This document shows, one piece after another, positions 45,409-54,214 of a DNA stretch of 64,000 nt. Position 1 is the stretch's first letter; each line of letters opens with the position of its first letter. The stretch is from Limnohabitans curvus. Lineage in GTDB: Bacteria > Pseudomonadota > Gammaproteobacteria > Burkholderiales > Burkholderiaceae_C. A program made the translations under genes and the position numbers. The stretch spans positions 124,001-188,000 of the forward strand of contig NZ_NESP01000001.1 in NCBI RefSeq assembly GCF_003063475.1. Direction: 5' to 3'. The notes under the pieces were generated by a model that saw only the letters and a list, made by a program, of their open reading frames with translations, was not told where the DNA came from and did no database searches.

Positions 45409-45807
45409 TCAGAAGCGAGACGTGGGAGGCGCGTGCGGCAACGGCGGAAAGCCGGCAAGAAAAGAAGGACGGCCAGCACGTTGCGTGTCTGGCGTGAGCA
45501 AGAAAGACACGACGCGCTGAATGAGCGCAGCCATGACAAACACAGTGAGGATCAACACGCTTTGCGGCTGTTCTTCCACGTCTAACGCGGCTTGGCGTGC
45601 ATACGAGGTCTCGACGCCCACAGCCGCAGACTCTGGCTCATCGTCTTGACTGAAACTGGTCATGGTCAATGCGGGTTCAGCAGACACGACCACAGAGCCT
45701 ACGCCCGCCACATGCAAACCCGTTACCTGAGATGCGCCGTAATGCGCGTGCAAAAACGGGCCGATCGCCAACAAGGCGACCAGCGCAATGGCCAAGTAAA
45801 GGCACAT
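45409..45807 (-). CDS. Small membrane protein before the metal-efflux operon
   Basis: 132 residues. Two membrane segments, MCLYLAIALVALLAIGPFL near the start and SVLILTVFVMAALIQRVVSF near residue 85, with a periplasmic-looking middle rich in acidic and Ser residues; a short His-containing stretch LHAHYGASQVTGLHVAG follows the first helix. No family recognised. Upstream and on the same strand as the efflux operon (62-base gap), so it could be a CzcI-like accessory; this is inference. Start chosen by hydrophobic N-terminus; ribosome site is not clear. Confidence 0.6.
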   Translation of the reverse strand: MCLYLAIALVALLAIGPFLHAHYGASQVTGLHVAGVGSVVVSAEPALTMTSFSQDDEPESAAVGVETSYARQAALDVEEQPQSVLILTVFVMAALIQRVVSFLLTPDTQRAGRPSFLAGFPPLPHAPPTSRF

Positions 45808-45889
45808 CGTTTTGAATAGGGAGGTTTGCTGCGTCACGGCTGGAATCTTAAACCAAGCCAGCTTAAGCCCTGCTGAAGCGGAGGCCTTA

Positions 45890-46933
45890 TCAATCTGCCG
45901 TGAAGATGCCACTGACGCTGTGCAACTGCTCCAGTGCCAAACCGCAACCACGCGCCACGCAGGTCAAAGGATCTTCTGCGATCAACACCGGCAAACCGGT
46001 TTCTTCAGAAATCAAACGGTCCAAGTCGCGCAACAAAGCGCCACCGCCCGTGAGCATGATGCCGCGCTCAGCAATGTCAGAGCTCAGCTCTGGCGGCGTG
46101 CGTTCCAGCGCAATCTTGACCGTGGAGACCAAGTTGTTGAGCGTGTCGGTCAAAGCCTCCAAGATTTCGGTGGAGCTGATGGTGAAGCTTTGCGGAATAC
46201 CTTGACTCAAGTTACGCCCAGTGATTTCCATTTCCCTCACGTCGCCCGTCGGAAATGCAGTGGCAATTTGTTTCTTGATACGCTCCGCCGTTTGCTCGCC
46301 AATCAACATGCCGAAATTGCGACGGATGTAATTGACAATGGCTTCGTCAAATTTGTCACCACCGATGCGCGCGCTGTTTTTGTAAACCATGCCGCCCAGA
46401 GAAACAATGCCGACCTCGGTGGTGCCACCACCAATGTCCACCACCATGGAACCGCAAGGCTCTGTCACAGGCAAACCAGCGCCGATGGCGGCCGCCATGG
46501 GCTCTTCAATCAAATAGACCTCAGAGGCTCCAGCGCCCACAGCAGATTCACGAATGGCGCGCCGCTCAACTTGGGTAGAGCCACAGGGCACGCAAATCAC
46601 AATTCGTGGGCTGGGCTTGAAGAACATCTGGGGATGCGCCAGCTTGATGAAATGCTTGAGCATCACCTCGGTCACAGTGAAGTCGGCGATCACGCCATCT
46701 TTCATGGGGCGAATCGCCTCAATGCCTGCCGGCACACGCCCCAACATGGCTTTGGCTTCGTTCCCAATGGCCAACACAGAGGTTTTGCCATAGATCTTGC
46801 CGTCTTTTTTAATCACCACCACCGATGGTTCATCCAAAACGATGCCGTTTTCTTTGGTGTAAATCAGCGTATTGGCTGTGCCTAAGTCAATGGCAATGTC
46901 GGTCGAAAAAAACTTCGTCAATTTAGAAAGCAA
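45890..46933 (-). CDS. mreB: Rod-shape-determining protein MreB
   Basis: 347 residues, full-length bacterial actin. Phosphate-1 motif [10 protein letters not shown], phosphate-2 [16 protein letters not shown], adenosine motif [14 protein letters not shown] and the surrounding [17 protein letters not shown]. It polymerises under the membrane and guides lateral wall synthesis. Start is TTG at 46933 with GAGG 6 bases before it; the protein then opens [18 protein letters not shown]. No mreC or mreD follows: the next gene on the strand is the small membrane protein, so this may be a second copy. Confidence 0.95.
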   Translation of the reverse strand: MLSKLTKFFSTDIAIDLGTANTLIYTKENGIVLDEPSVVVIKKDGKIYGKTSVLAIGNEAKAMLGRVPAGIEAIRPMKDGVIADFTVTEVMLKHFIKLAHPQMFFKPSPRIVICVPCGSTQVERRAIRESAVGAGASEVYLIEEPMAAAIGAGLPVTEPCGSMVVDIGGGTTEVGIVSLGGMVYKNSARIGGDKFDEAIVNYIRRNFGMLIGEQTAERIKKQIATAFPTGDVREMEITGRNLSQGIPQSFTISSTEILEALTDTLNNLVSTVKIALERTPPELSSDIAERGIMLTGGGALLRDLDRLISEETGLPVLIAEDPLTCVARGCGLALEQLHSVSGIFTAD

Positions 46934-47056
46934 AATAACCTCGCGTCTGGCAATCGTCGCGGGAAATTATCAGCACAGCCGCCTGAGCCGTCCATACGCT
47001 TCAGGGTGTACGAAACTTTGAATTTAAAGAAAAACTAATTAAATAGGTTAAATAAA

Positions 47057-47079
47057 AAAGGCGCCATCAAGGCGCCTTT
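47057..47079. terminator. Bidirectional terminator-like hairpin
   Basis: AAAGGCGCC, loop ATCAA, GGCGCCTTT: perfect 9-bp stem flanked by A on one side and T on the other. It ends the small gene at 47095-47286, which reads toward it, and could also stop readthrough toward mreB. Confidence 0.85.
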
Positions 47080-47094
47080 GAAAATAAATTGAGC

Positions 47095-47286
47095 TTAAGC
47101 TTTCACAGCCCTGAAACCGGAATACATGCGCGAAGCTGGACGGCTTCGTTGCTCGGCCTCTTGGGCGAGCTGAGCGCGGATGCGATCGAACGTGGCTTTG
47201 ATGCCGGTCTTTTCTGAAGACACGATTTTGAAGCGACGCTCCACGGCCACATCTGGCGATTCGATCTGAACAACTGATTTATCCAA
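47095..47286 (-). CDS. Small hypothetical protein with TTG start
   Basis: 63 residues, highly charged (SSEKTGIKATFDRIRAQLAQEAEQRSR), soluble. TTG at 47286 follows AGGAG by 6 bases, a strong site that supports translation. It is flanked by its own AT-rich upstream region and a terminator, so it is probably monocistronic. Not recognised. Confidence 0.5.
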   Translation of the reverse strand: MDKSVVQIESPDVAVERRFKIVSSEKTGIKATFDRIRAQLAQEAEQRSRPASRMYSGFRAVKA

Positions 47287-47429
47287 TTTAGGCTCCTGAG
47301 AACTTAGTCAGAAATCAACGCGTCAGAGTTTCATTCGGTGTACACAATTTATAAAATAATTAAGATCAAATCAAAAACAAAACGGTAAGTGTTTGATTTA
47401 TATAAGTTTATTATTTTCGAAACCCATAA

Positions 47430-47453
47430 AAAAACCACCCGAAGGTGGTTTTT
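47430..47453 (-). terminator. Terminator after the amino-acid-binding protein gene
   Basis: AAAAACCACC (47430-47439), loop CGAA, GGTGGTTTTT (47444-47453): 10-bp stem; read on the minus strand it ends in a T-run. It lies 26 bases after the stop of the 47480-48622 gene. Confidence 0.9.
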
Positions 47454-47479
47454 AGAAATCAAAGATGAATGATTAAGAA

Positions 47480-48622
47480 TTAACGAACGACTGCGATTTG
47501 ATCGCGCTTACCCGCCTTGAAGGTATAGAGCGTGAGCGCGCCGTTCTTGATATCGCCTTTGGCATCGAACGAAATCGTACCCGTCACGCCTTTGAAACCC
47601 GTAGTTTTGGCCAACTCCGGCAAATACTTGGCGGGTTCGCTGGACTTGGCGCGTTGCATGGCATCGACCATCACATACACGGCGTCATACACATAAGGCG
47701 AATACAGCTTCACGTCGTCGTTGAAGCGCTTCTTGAACTTGGCGCTGAAGTCATCCATGCCCTTCTTCAACGCACCGTCCACACCGCCCGCCTCCGCACA
47801 CACCACTTGGCCGTCAGCCATGGCGTCACCTGCAAGCTTGATCATCTCGTTGGTGCAAATACCGTCACCGCCCATGAACTTGGCTTTGATGCCCAGCGAC
47901 TTCATTTGCTTCATCATCGGGCCACCCACGGCGTCCATACCGCCAAAGAAGATGATGTCTGGCTTCTTGCCTTTGAGGGTGGTCAAGATGGGCATGAAGT
48001 CAGTGGCTTTGTCGGTGGTGAACTCATGACCGACTAAATTGCCGCCAGCGGCCTTGACCGCTTTTTCGAATTCTTCAGCCACACCTTGGCCGTAGGCTGT
48101 GCGGTCGTCGATCACGGCAATCGATTTGCCTTTGAGCTCATTCACGGCATAGCGACCCAAGGTGCCGCCCAAATGCACGTCATCCGCCACCACACGGAAG
48201 GCTGTTTTGTAGCCTTGACGTGTGTACTTGGGGTTGGTCGACGAGGGAGAAATTTGGGGAATACCGGCGTCGCTGTAAATCTTGGAGGCGGGAATGGTTG
48301 TGCCTGAATTCAAGTGCCCAATCACGCCACTGACTTTGGCGTCCACCAACTTTTGCGCGGCGGCTGTGCCTTGCTTGGGATCGGCGGCATCGTCTTCGGC
48401 CACCAATTCCAATTTCACTTTTTTGCCGTTGATGTTGACACCTTTGGCATTGAGCTCTTCAATGGCCAAACGTGCACCGTATTCGTTGTCTTTGCCTAAG
48501 TGAGCAATGGCACCGCTGACAGGTGCCACATGACCAATCTTCACCACTTGCTCTTGCGCCAGAGCCAAACTGCTGAGCGCAGCCAAAGTTGCAACGGCTG
48601 TCAATTTGAAAGAGAGATGCAT
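47480..48622 (-). CDS. Branched-chain amino acid ABC transporter substrate-binding protein
   Basis: 380 residues. Signal peptide (MHLSFKLTAVATLAALSSLALA) and Leu/Ile/Val-binding-protein fold: KIGHVAPVSGAIAHLGKDNEYG, GVIGHLNSGTTIPASKIY, IDDRTAYGQGVAEEFEK. It presents branched-chain or related amino acids to a permease. No LivHMGF genes are next to it, so it is an isolated gene. AAGGAG precedes the ATG at 48622. Own terminator downstream. Confidence 0.95.
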   Translation of the reverse strand: MHLSFKLTAVATLAALSSLALAQEQVVKIGHVAPVSGAIAHLGKDNEYGARLAIEELNAKGVNINGKKVKLELVAEDDAADPKQGTAAAQKLVDAKVSGVIGHLNSGTTIPASKIYSDAGIPQISPSSTNPKYTRQGYKTAFRVVADDVHLGGTLGRYAVNELKGKSIAVIDDRTAYGQGVAEEFEKAVKAAGGNLVGHEFTTDKATDFMPILTTLKGKKPDIIFFGGMDAVGGPMMKQMKSLGIKAKFMGGDGICTNEMIKLAGDAMADGQVVCAEAGGVDGALKKGMDDFSAKFKKRFNDDVKLYSPYVYDAVYVMVDAMQRAKSSEPAKYLPELAKTTGFKGVTGTISFDAKGDIKNGALTLYTFKAGKRDQIAVVR

Positions 48623-48662
48623 CAAAAACTCCTTAAAAGTGGAAAAGAAAAACACAGAAAAA

Positions 48663-49109
48663 TCAGGCCGAAGTGTCCTTCAGCTTTAAATCATGGCGCG
48701 TGATGGAATACCCGCGATCCGCGTAGTGCTTCCAGCGCTGACGCGCTTGCTGACGGTCTTCGTCGTCAAGGGTGACCACTTCAATCGTGCGCTCAAAGCG
48801 CTCGTAACCTGCTGCCACCTCGCCGCCCAAATTCAGCAGCACTTGATGGTGCGGCAGCTCGGGCCCGCCTTCAATTTGTGCAGCCAACACCACGGGCGAT
48901 GCCATCAGCTGTTCAGCGGGGCTACCAGCACGGCAATGCGCCACAAACTCAAGAGGCGAGAAGGTCCACAACAAGGTGTCAAGCGCTTGCAACGAGGCGG
49001 GTGCGCCCGTCACCACCACGCGCGCGCCGCTGGCCACGGCCTTGCGCAGCAAGCGGCAGGCGTAGGCCAGTTTGTCGGGCGCGTTGAAGTGAAAAGCGAT
49101 TTCGGTCAT
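48663..49109 (-). CDS. holC: DNA polymerase III subunit chi
   Basis: 148 residues. MTEIAFHFNAPDKLAYACRLLRKA is the HolC N-terminus; later SPVVLAAQIEGG and VLLNLGGEVAAGYERFERTIEVV. Chi links the clamp loader (via psi) to SSB. The ATG at 49109 overlaps the pepA stop (ATGA), the common pepA-holC order. A longer upstream reading frame lies inside pepA and is rejected. Confidence 0.95.
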   Translation of the reverse strand: MTEIAFHFNAPDKLAYACRLLRKAVASGARVVVTGAPASLQALDTLLWTFSPLEFVAHCRAGSPAEQLMASPVVLAAQIEGGPELPHHQVLLNLGGEVAAGYERFERTIEVVTLDDEDRQQARQRWKHYADRGYSITRHDLKLKDTSA

Positions 49110-50584
49110 TTCGCTTTCTTTGCAGGCGTTTTTGACGCGGCCTGAATCGTGCCCAACAGGTATTGCAACAGCAAGCCCACGGGGCGGCCTGTCGCGCCTT
49201 TGGCAGCGCCGCTCTTCCAGGCTGAACCCGCGATGTCCAAATGTGCCCAAGGGTAGTCTTTGGCAAAACGCTGCAAGAACTTGGCAGCGGTGATGGAGCC
49301 CCCCTCACGCCCTGCCACGTTGGCCACATCGGCGAAGTTGGACTTGAGACCTTCTGCATATTCCTCGTCCAAAGGCAAGCGCCAGCATGGGTCAAGGGCA
49401 GCTTCGCCAGCGGCAAACAAGGCATTTGCCAAGTCGTCCGAGGGCGAGAACAAACCACTGCGCACATGGCCCAGCGAAATCACGCAAGCGCCAGTGAGGG
49501 TGGCAATGTCAATCACCGCACGGGGTTTGAAGCGTGTGGCGTAGGTCAAGGCGTCACACAAAATCAAGCGGCCTTCGGCGTCGGTGTTGAGCACCTCAAT
49601 GGTTTGACCGCTCATGCTGGTGATCACATCACCGGGCTTCAAAGCCGTAGCGTCAGGCATGTTTTCGCAGGTGGGGATAAGACCCACCACGTTGATGGCG
49701 GGCTTCAAGTGCGACAGCGCCTCAAACGTGCCCAGCACGCTGGCAGCACCGCACATGTCGAACTTCATCTCGTCCATGCCGGGGCCTGGTTTGAGGGAGA
49801 TACCCCCCGTGTCAAACGTGATGCCCTTGCCCACTAAGACGGTGGGCACAACTGATTTAGCGGCACCGGTGTACTGCAACACGATGAAGCGCAAAGGCTC
49901 GACCGAGCCACGTGCCACCGCAGCAAACGAGCCCATGCCGAGTTTTTCGATTTCTTTGGGGCCCAACACCTGGCATTGAATGCCCGCCTTCTTGCCCAAT
50001 GTCTTGGCTACATCGGCCAAATGGGTAGGGGTGGCGTGGTTGGCGGGACGGTTGCCCCACTCTTTGGCCAGTGACACACCGGCCACTTGGGCACGGGCAA
50101 GGTCAAACTCGTGTTTGGCGGCTTTGGTCTTTTCAGCCGTTGGCAAAGCCAACACCACGCGCGTCAAGCCTGCGGCTTTGGCCGAGGGTTTGGTGGCGGT
50201 GTACACATAGCTGGTGTCGGCCACAGCTTGAGCCGCGGCTTGCAGGCGATGTGCGCTGGCATCGGCCAAACACACGGTGATGTGGGCGGGCTTAGCCGTC
50301 TTGAGCGAAGCCACTGCCGCTGTCACGGCTTGGCGCACGATGCGAGCGCTGCCATCGCCACTGGACACTAAAACCACACGTTTGGCGCTCACGCCCTGCG
50401 GGCGCCACACGCTGAGCAGCTTGGCGGGCGACTCGTCTAAATCACCGCTTTTGCGTGCCTCAGAAATAAGTTGCGACAAAACGTCTTTGGCAGGCTTGTC
50501 CTTGGCAGATACCAAGATAATCAACGCATCGGTTTTATGCGTGGCTGCAGCGTGTAAATCTAGGGTCTTGAGCTCGAAGTTCAT
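49106..50584 (-). CDS. pepA: Cytosol (leucyl) aminopeptidase PepA
   Basis: 492 residues, full length. Hexameric two-metal aminopeptidase. Signature NTDAEGRLIL, the catalytic Lys loop VGKGITFDTGGISLKPG and metal ligands GAASVLGTFEAL. Translationally coupled to holC. Only 24 bases separate its ATG from the divergent lptF start, so the promoters overlap or lie inside the neighbours. Confidence 0.97.
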   Translation of the reverse strand: MNFELKTLDLHAAATHKTDALIILVSAKDKPAKDVLSQLISEARKSGDLDESPAKLLSVWRPQGVSAKRVVLVSSGDGSARIVRQAVTAAVASLKTAKPAHITVCLADASAHRLQAAAQAVADTSYVYTATKPSAKAAGLTRVVLALPTAEKTKAAKHEFDLARAQVAGVSLAKEWGNRPANHATPTHLADVAKTLGKKAGIQCQVLGPKEIEKLGMGSFAAVARGSVEPLRFIVLQYTGAAKSVVPTVLVGKGITFDTGGISLKPGPGMDEMKFDMCGAASVLGTFEALSHLKPAINVVGLIPTCENMPDATALKPGDVITSMSGQTIEVLNTDAEGRLILCDALTYATRFKPRAVIDIATLTGACVISLGHVRSGLFSPSDDLANALFAAGEAALDPCWRLPLDEEYAEGLKSNFADVANVAGREGGSITAAKFLQRFAKDYPWAHLDIAGSAWKSGAAKGATGRPVGLLLQYLLGTIQAASKTPAKKAK

Positions 50585-50608
50585 AATTGCGGTTTTCCTC
50601 TGTCGCTG

Positions 50609-51712
50609 ATGTTATTCCATTCCTCCATTCGCAAAGAGCTGGCACGCAGTTTTGGCGCCACGCTCATCGTCTTGGTCACCATCGTGATGACCATGATGCT
50701 CATCCGCACGCTCGGTCAGGCCTCGAGCGGCAGCGTCAACCCAACTGAAATCAGTTTGGTCATGGGCTACACCATGTTGGGACACTTGCCCACCGTGCTC
50801 ACCATGAGCCTGTTCATCGCATCGGTTGGCACCCTGTCTCGCATGTATTTGGAAAGTGAAATGGTGATTTGGTTGGTCAGCGGCCGCGGCTTGCGCGCCA
50901 TCCTGAAGCCCATGATTCGCTTTGCGTGGCCCACGCTGCTGACGGTCAGTGTTTTGGTGTTGCTGGTGTGGCCTTGGTCCAACCAGCAAATCAGTGAACT
51001 CAAAGAGCGCTTTGAACAACGCGGCGATTTAGAACGCGTCTCGCCCGGTCAGTTCCAAGAGTCTGCCAATGGTTTGCGGGTGTTCTTCGTTGACAAGGAA
51101 AGCGTGGAGAACAAAGAAGGCAAAAACGTCTTCATCTCTTCGAGCGAGCGTGGCAAGCAAGCCATGACGTCTGCCAAAAAGGGCCACGTTGAAACCATCG
51201 ATGAAGACCGTTTCTTGGTGTTAGACATTGGCCAGCGCGTGGAGCAAACCAACGGCGAGACCGAGCTGAAAGTCAGCGAATTTAAGGTCTACGGCACACG
51301 AATCAGCCAAGATGTGAAGGCCGCAGCCGAGCAACCCACCAAAACCATCCATTCGCTGCAGCTCCTGCGCAATCGAACACCCAGCAATTTGGGTGAGTTG
51401 GCTTGGCGTTTGGGTCTGGCCATTGCGGCATTTAACTTGTTGGTCATCGCCTTGGCCATCACCAGTGCCAACCACCGAGTGGGGCGCGGCGGCAACTTGG
51501 CCCTGGCTTTGTTCATCTTTGTGGTGTATTACAACTTCATCAACCTCAGCCAAAGCTGGATCAGTTCGGGCAAAGTTCAGTTCTTGCCGAACCTGATTGC
51601 CTTGCACGGCGGCGTGTTCCTGTTTGCCATGACTTGGTTAGCCATCCGCCATAACAACTGGAGCTGGCGCAACCTGTTGGTCAAACGCCGCGCCAAGGAA
51701 ACTGCCGCATGA
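50609..51712 (+). CDS. lptF: LPS export permease LptF
   Basis: 367 residues. Three N-terminal membrane helices (FGATLIVLVTIVMTMMLIRT, TMLGHLPTVLTMSLFIASVG, PTLLTVSVLVLLVWPW), a periplasmic beta-jellyroll with LRVFFVDKESVENKEGKNVF, and three C-terminal helices. With LptG and LptB it extracts LPS from the inner membrane. The stop overlaps the lptG start (ATGA), giving an lptFG operon. Confidence 0.95.
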   Translation: MLFHSSIRKELARSFGATLIVLVTIVMTMMLIRTLGQASSGSVNPTEISLVMGYTMLGHLPTVLTMSLFIASVGTLSRMYLESEMVIWLVSGRGLRAILKPMIRFAWPTLLTVSVLVLLVWPWSNQQISELKERFEQRGDLERVSPGQFQESANGLRVFFVDKESVENKEGKNVFISSSERGKQAMTSAKKGHVETIDEDRFLVLDIGQRVEQTNGETELKVSEFKVYGTRISQDVKAAAEQPTKTIHSLQLLRNRTPSNLGELAWRLGLAIAAFNLLVIALAITSANHRVGRGGNLALALFIFVVYYNFINLSQSWISSGKVQFLPNLIALHGGVFLFAMTWLAIRHNNWSWRNLLVKRRAKETAA

Positions 51713-52809
51713 AAACCTTGCGACGACTGATTTACGGCGAAGTGCTGATTGCCGTGGCGTTTGTGACGCTGAGCTTTTTGGCGCTGTTTTTCTTTTTCGA
51801 CTTTGTGGACGAACTGCAAAACGTCGGCAAAAACGGCGGTAACTACCAAGTGAGCCACGCGTTCTCGTACGTGCTGCTGCTCGTGCCTAGCCACTTGTAT
51901 GAATTGCTCCCTATCTCGGTGTTGATCGGCACTATTTTTGTGATGGCACGTTTGGCACAAAGTTCAGAGTTCACCATCCTTCGCACCAGTGGACTTGGGC
52001 CTACTTTGGCGCTGCGCAACCTGATGGGCTTGGGGTTGGCGTTTGTGGTGCTGACGTTTGCGGTGGGCGACTACTTGTCACCGTTTTGTGACCGCTACGG
52101 CCAACTCTTGAAGTCGCGCTACTTGGGGCAAATCACCGTGGGGCAAACCGGTGCTTGGTTGCGCGAGCGCCAAGACGACCGCAGCTACGCTGTGAATGTG
52201 AGCACCCTCACGCCTGAAGGCAACCCCAAAGGCATCCGAATTTTTGAATTCAACAAAGACGGTCAATGGGTCGCACTCACCAAAGCAGAGGTGGGCTTGC
52301 TGTCCAACGATGAGGCCTGGGACTTGCGCAACATCGAACGCAACGAGGTCGTTCGCCAAAACAATGAATCGGCACTGGCGCGCAAGCATGCGGACAGCCA
52401 GCGTTGGCCCACCGGCATCACCTCTGAGATGATCTCTGTTGCCCTGCTCAAGCCCGAACGCATGGGCACGATTGACTTGTTTCAATACATCCAACACTTG
52501 AGCGCCAACGGCCAAACCACGCAACGCTTTGAGATTGAGTTCTGGAAAAAAGTGTTCTACCCACTGAGTTGTCTGGTGATGGTGGTGCTTGCGCTCCCCT
52601 TTGCATACCTGCATTTCCGCAGCGGCAACATTGCCAGCCATGTGTTTGGTGGGGTCTTGGCAGGCATCAGCTTCTTTTTGCTCAACAACGTGTTCAGCTA
52701 CATCGGCAACATCAACAGCTGGGCACCCTGGTTTGCAGCCGCGGCACCTGGCATGCTCTACACCCTCGCCTCACTGGCAGCCTTTGGCTGGCTGGTGCTG
52801 CGCCAATAA
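51709..52809 (+). CDS. lptG: LPS export permease LptG
   Basis: 366 residues with the same 3 helices-jellyroll-3 helices layout as LptF. MKTLRRLIYGEVLIAVAFVTLSFLALFFFFDFVDEL is the LptG start; C-terminal FWKKVFYPLSCLVMVVLALPFAYLHFRSG is the coupling segment to LptB. It pairs with LptF; the two are translationally coupled. lptB is not in the window. Confidence 0.95.
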   Translation: MKTLRRLIYGEVLIAVAFVTLSFLALFFFFDFVDELQNVGKNGGNYQVSHAFSYVLLLVPSHLYELLPISVLIGTIFVMARLAQSSEFTILRTSGLGPTLALRNLMGLGLAFVVLTFAVGDYLSPFCDRYGQLLKSRYLGQITVGQTGAWLRERQDDRSYAVNVSTLTPEGNPKGIRIFEFNKDGQWVALTKAEVGLLSNDEAWDLRNIERNEVVRQNNESALARKHADSQRWPTGITSEMISVALLKPERMGTIDLFQYIQHLSANGQTTQRFEIEFWKKVFYPLSCLVMVVLALPFAYLHFRSGNIASHVFGGVLAGISFFLLNNVFSYIGNINSWAPWFAAAAPGMLYTLASLAAFGWLVLRQ

Positions 52810-52818
52810 GGTTTTTAC

Positions 52819-53205
52819 ATGCACGCCATCATTTTGTTTGCCCACGGCTCACGCGACCCGCTGTGGCACAAGCCCATCCAAACCGTGGCCGAACGCATTG
52901 CTCAGCGCTCGCCCAGCACCGTGGTGCGCTGCGCCTACCTTGAGCTGACCGAACCCGACCTGCCCCATGTGGCCAATGCCTTGGTCGCCGAAGGCGCGAC
53001 CAGCTTATGCGTGGTGCCCATGTTCTTGGGCGTGGGTCGACATGCGCGCGAAGATTTACCCGAACTGATGCACGCCCTCAAAGCCAAGCACCCAAACATC
53101 GACATCACCTGTCAACCCGCCGTGGGTGAGCAAGATACCTTGCTGGACTTGCTCGCTGAAATCGCACTGGGGCGCGCCAACAGTCAGTCCACATCAAAAG
53201 CATAA
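52819..53205 (+). CDS. CbiX/SirB-like chelatase
   Basis: 128 residues, a single-domain small CbiX. IILFAHGSRDPLW carries the conserved His, and MFLGVGRHAREDLPEL the second metal site. It inserts Co or Fe into sirohydrochlorin (siroheme for sulfite/nitrite reductases, or cobalamin). The neighbour cysB regulates sulfur assimilation, which favours siroheme for sulfite reductase; this is inference. Start 9 bases after lptG with AAGG before it. Confidence 0.9.
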   Translation: MHAIILFAHGSRDPLWHKPIQTVAERIAQRSPSTVVRCAYLELTEPDLPHVANALVAEGATSLCVVPMFLGVGRHAREDLPELMHALKAKHPNIDITCQPAVGEQDTLLDLLAEIALGRANSQSTSKA

Positions 53206-53262
53206 GAAACCGTTTAATTAGATCATTAAGGCATAATGAGTGGTAAATCACGCCACCGCGCC

Positions 53263-54204
53263 ATGAACTTACATCAATTTCGTTTCGTCCAAGAAGCCGT
53301 CCGCCGCAACCTCAACCTCACCGAGGTGGCCAAATCACTCCACACGTCTCAGCCCGGCGTCTCCAAAGCCATCATTGAGCTGGAAGAAGAACTCGGCATC
53401 GAAATCTTCTCGCGCCACGGCAAGCGCCTCAAGCGCGTGACCGAACCAGGCCAGCATGTGCTGCGCAGCATTGAGGTCATCTTGCGCGAGGTGGGCAACT
53501 TGAAGCGCATTGGCGAGCAGTTCAGCGCCGAAGACAGCGGCACCTTGTCCATCGCCACCACCCACACCCAAGCCCGTTATGTGCTGCCCGTACCCGTGGC
53601 CAAGCTGCGCGAGGCCTACCCCAATGTGAACATCAGCCTACACCAAGGCGCCCCTGCGCAAGTGGCGCAAATGGTGATGGACGAAGTGGCCGAGATTGGC
53701 ATTGCCACCGAATCACTCTCTGAATACCCCGAGCTGGTGACCCTGCCCTGCTACGAGTGGGAGCACATGTTGGTCATCCCCAAATCACACCCGCTGGCGG
53801 GCAAAGTGCGCATCACGCTCGAGGACTTGGCGGCTGAGCCCATCATCACCTACCACCCGTCGTTCACAGGCCGCACCCGCATTGACAAAGCCTTTGCAGC
53901 GAAGAACCTCTCGCCACGCATTGCGCTTGAAGCGATTGACTCAGACGTGATCAAGACCTACGTGCGCTTAGGTTTGGGCGTGGGCATCGTGGCCGAGATG
54001 GCCGTGAAAGACGGCTTGGACGACGACCTCGTCGCCCGCCCCGCCTCGCAGCTGTTTGGCAAAAACGTGGCGCGTATTGCGTTCAAGCGCAGCGCCTACA
54101 TTCGCCACTTTGTGTACGACTTTGCAGCGCTCTTGAGCGACCGCCTCGACCGCAACCTCATCATGAAGGCCCTCGACGGCCACCCTACTGACTTCAATAT
54201 GTAA
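53263..54204 (+). CDS. cysB: CysB-like LysR-family regulator
   Basis: 313 residues. N-terminal winged HTH (LNLTEVAKSLHTSQPGVSKAIIELEEELGIEIF) and a periplasmic-binding-like effector domain (LSIATTHTQARYVLPVPVAKLREAYPNV). The sequence is close to CysB, which activates sulfate assimilation with O-acetyl-serine as inducer. MNLHQFRFVQEAV at 53263 is the conserved start; an in-frame ATG at 53236 has a better ribosome site (AAGG), so it may add 9 residues. Confidence 0.92.
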   Translation: MNLHQFRFVQEAVRRNLNLTEVAKSLHTSQPGVSKAIIELEEELGIEIFSRHGKRLKRVTEPGQHVLRSIEVILREVGNLKRIGEQFSAEDSGTLSIATTHTQARYVLPVPVAKLREAYPNVNISLHQGAPAQVAQMVMDEVAEIGIATESLSEYPELVTLPCYEWEHMLVIPKSHPLAGKVRITLEDLAAEPIITYHPSFTGRTRIDKAFAAKNLSPRIALEAIDSDVIKTYVRLGLGVGIVAEMAVKDGLDDDLVARPASQLFGKNVARIAFKRSAYIRHFVYDFAALLSDRLDRNLIMKALDGHPTDFNM

Positions 54205-54214
54205 GCCACGCAAC

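Noticed and set aside
45812-46885. A 357-residue open frame on the plus strand opposite mreB
   Set aside because: It is the antisense shadow of the conserved MreB protein; the sequence is His/Asn-rich without family features.
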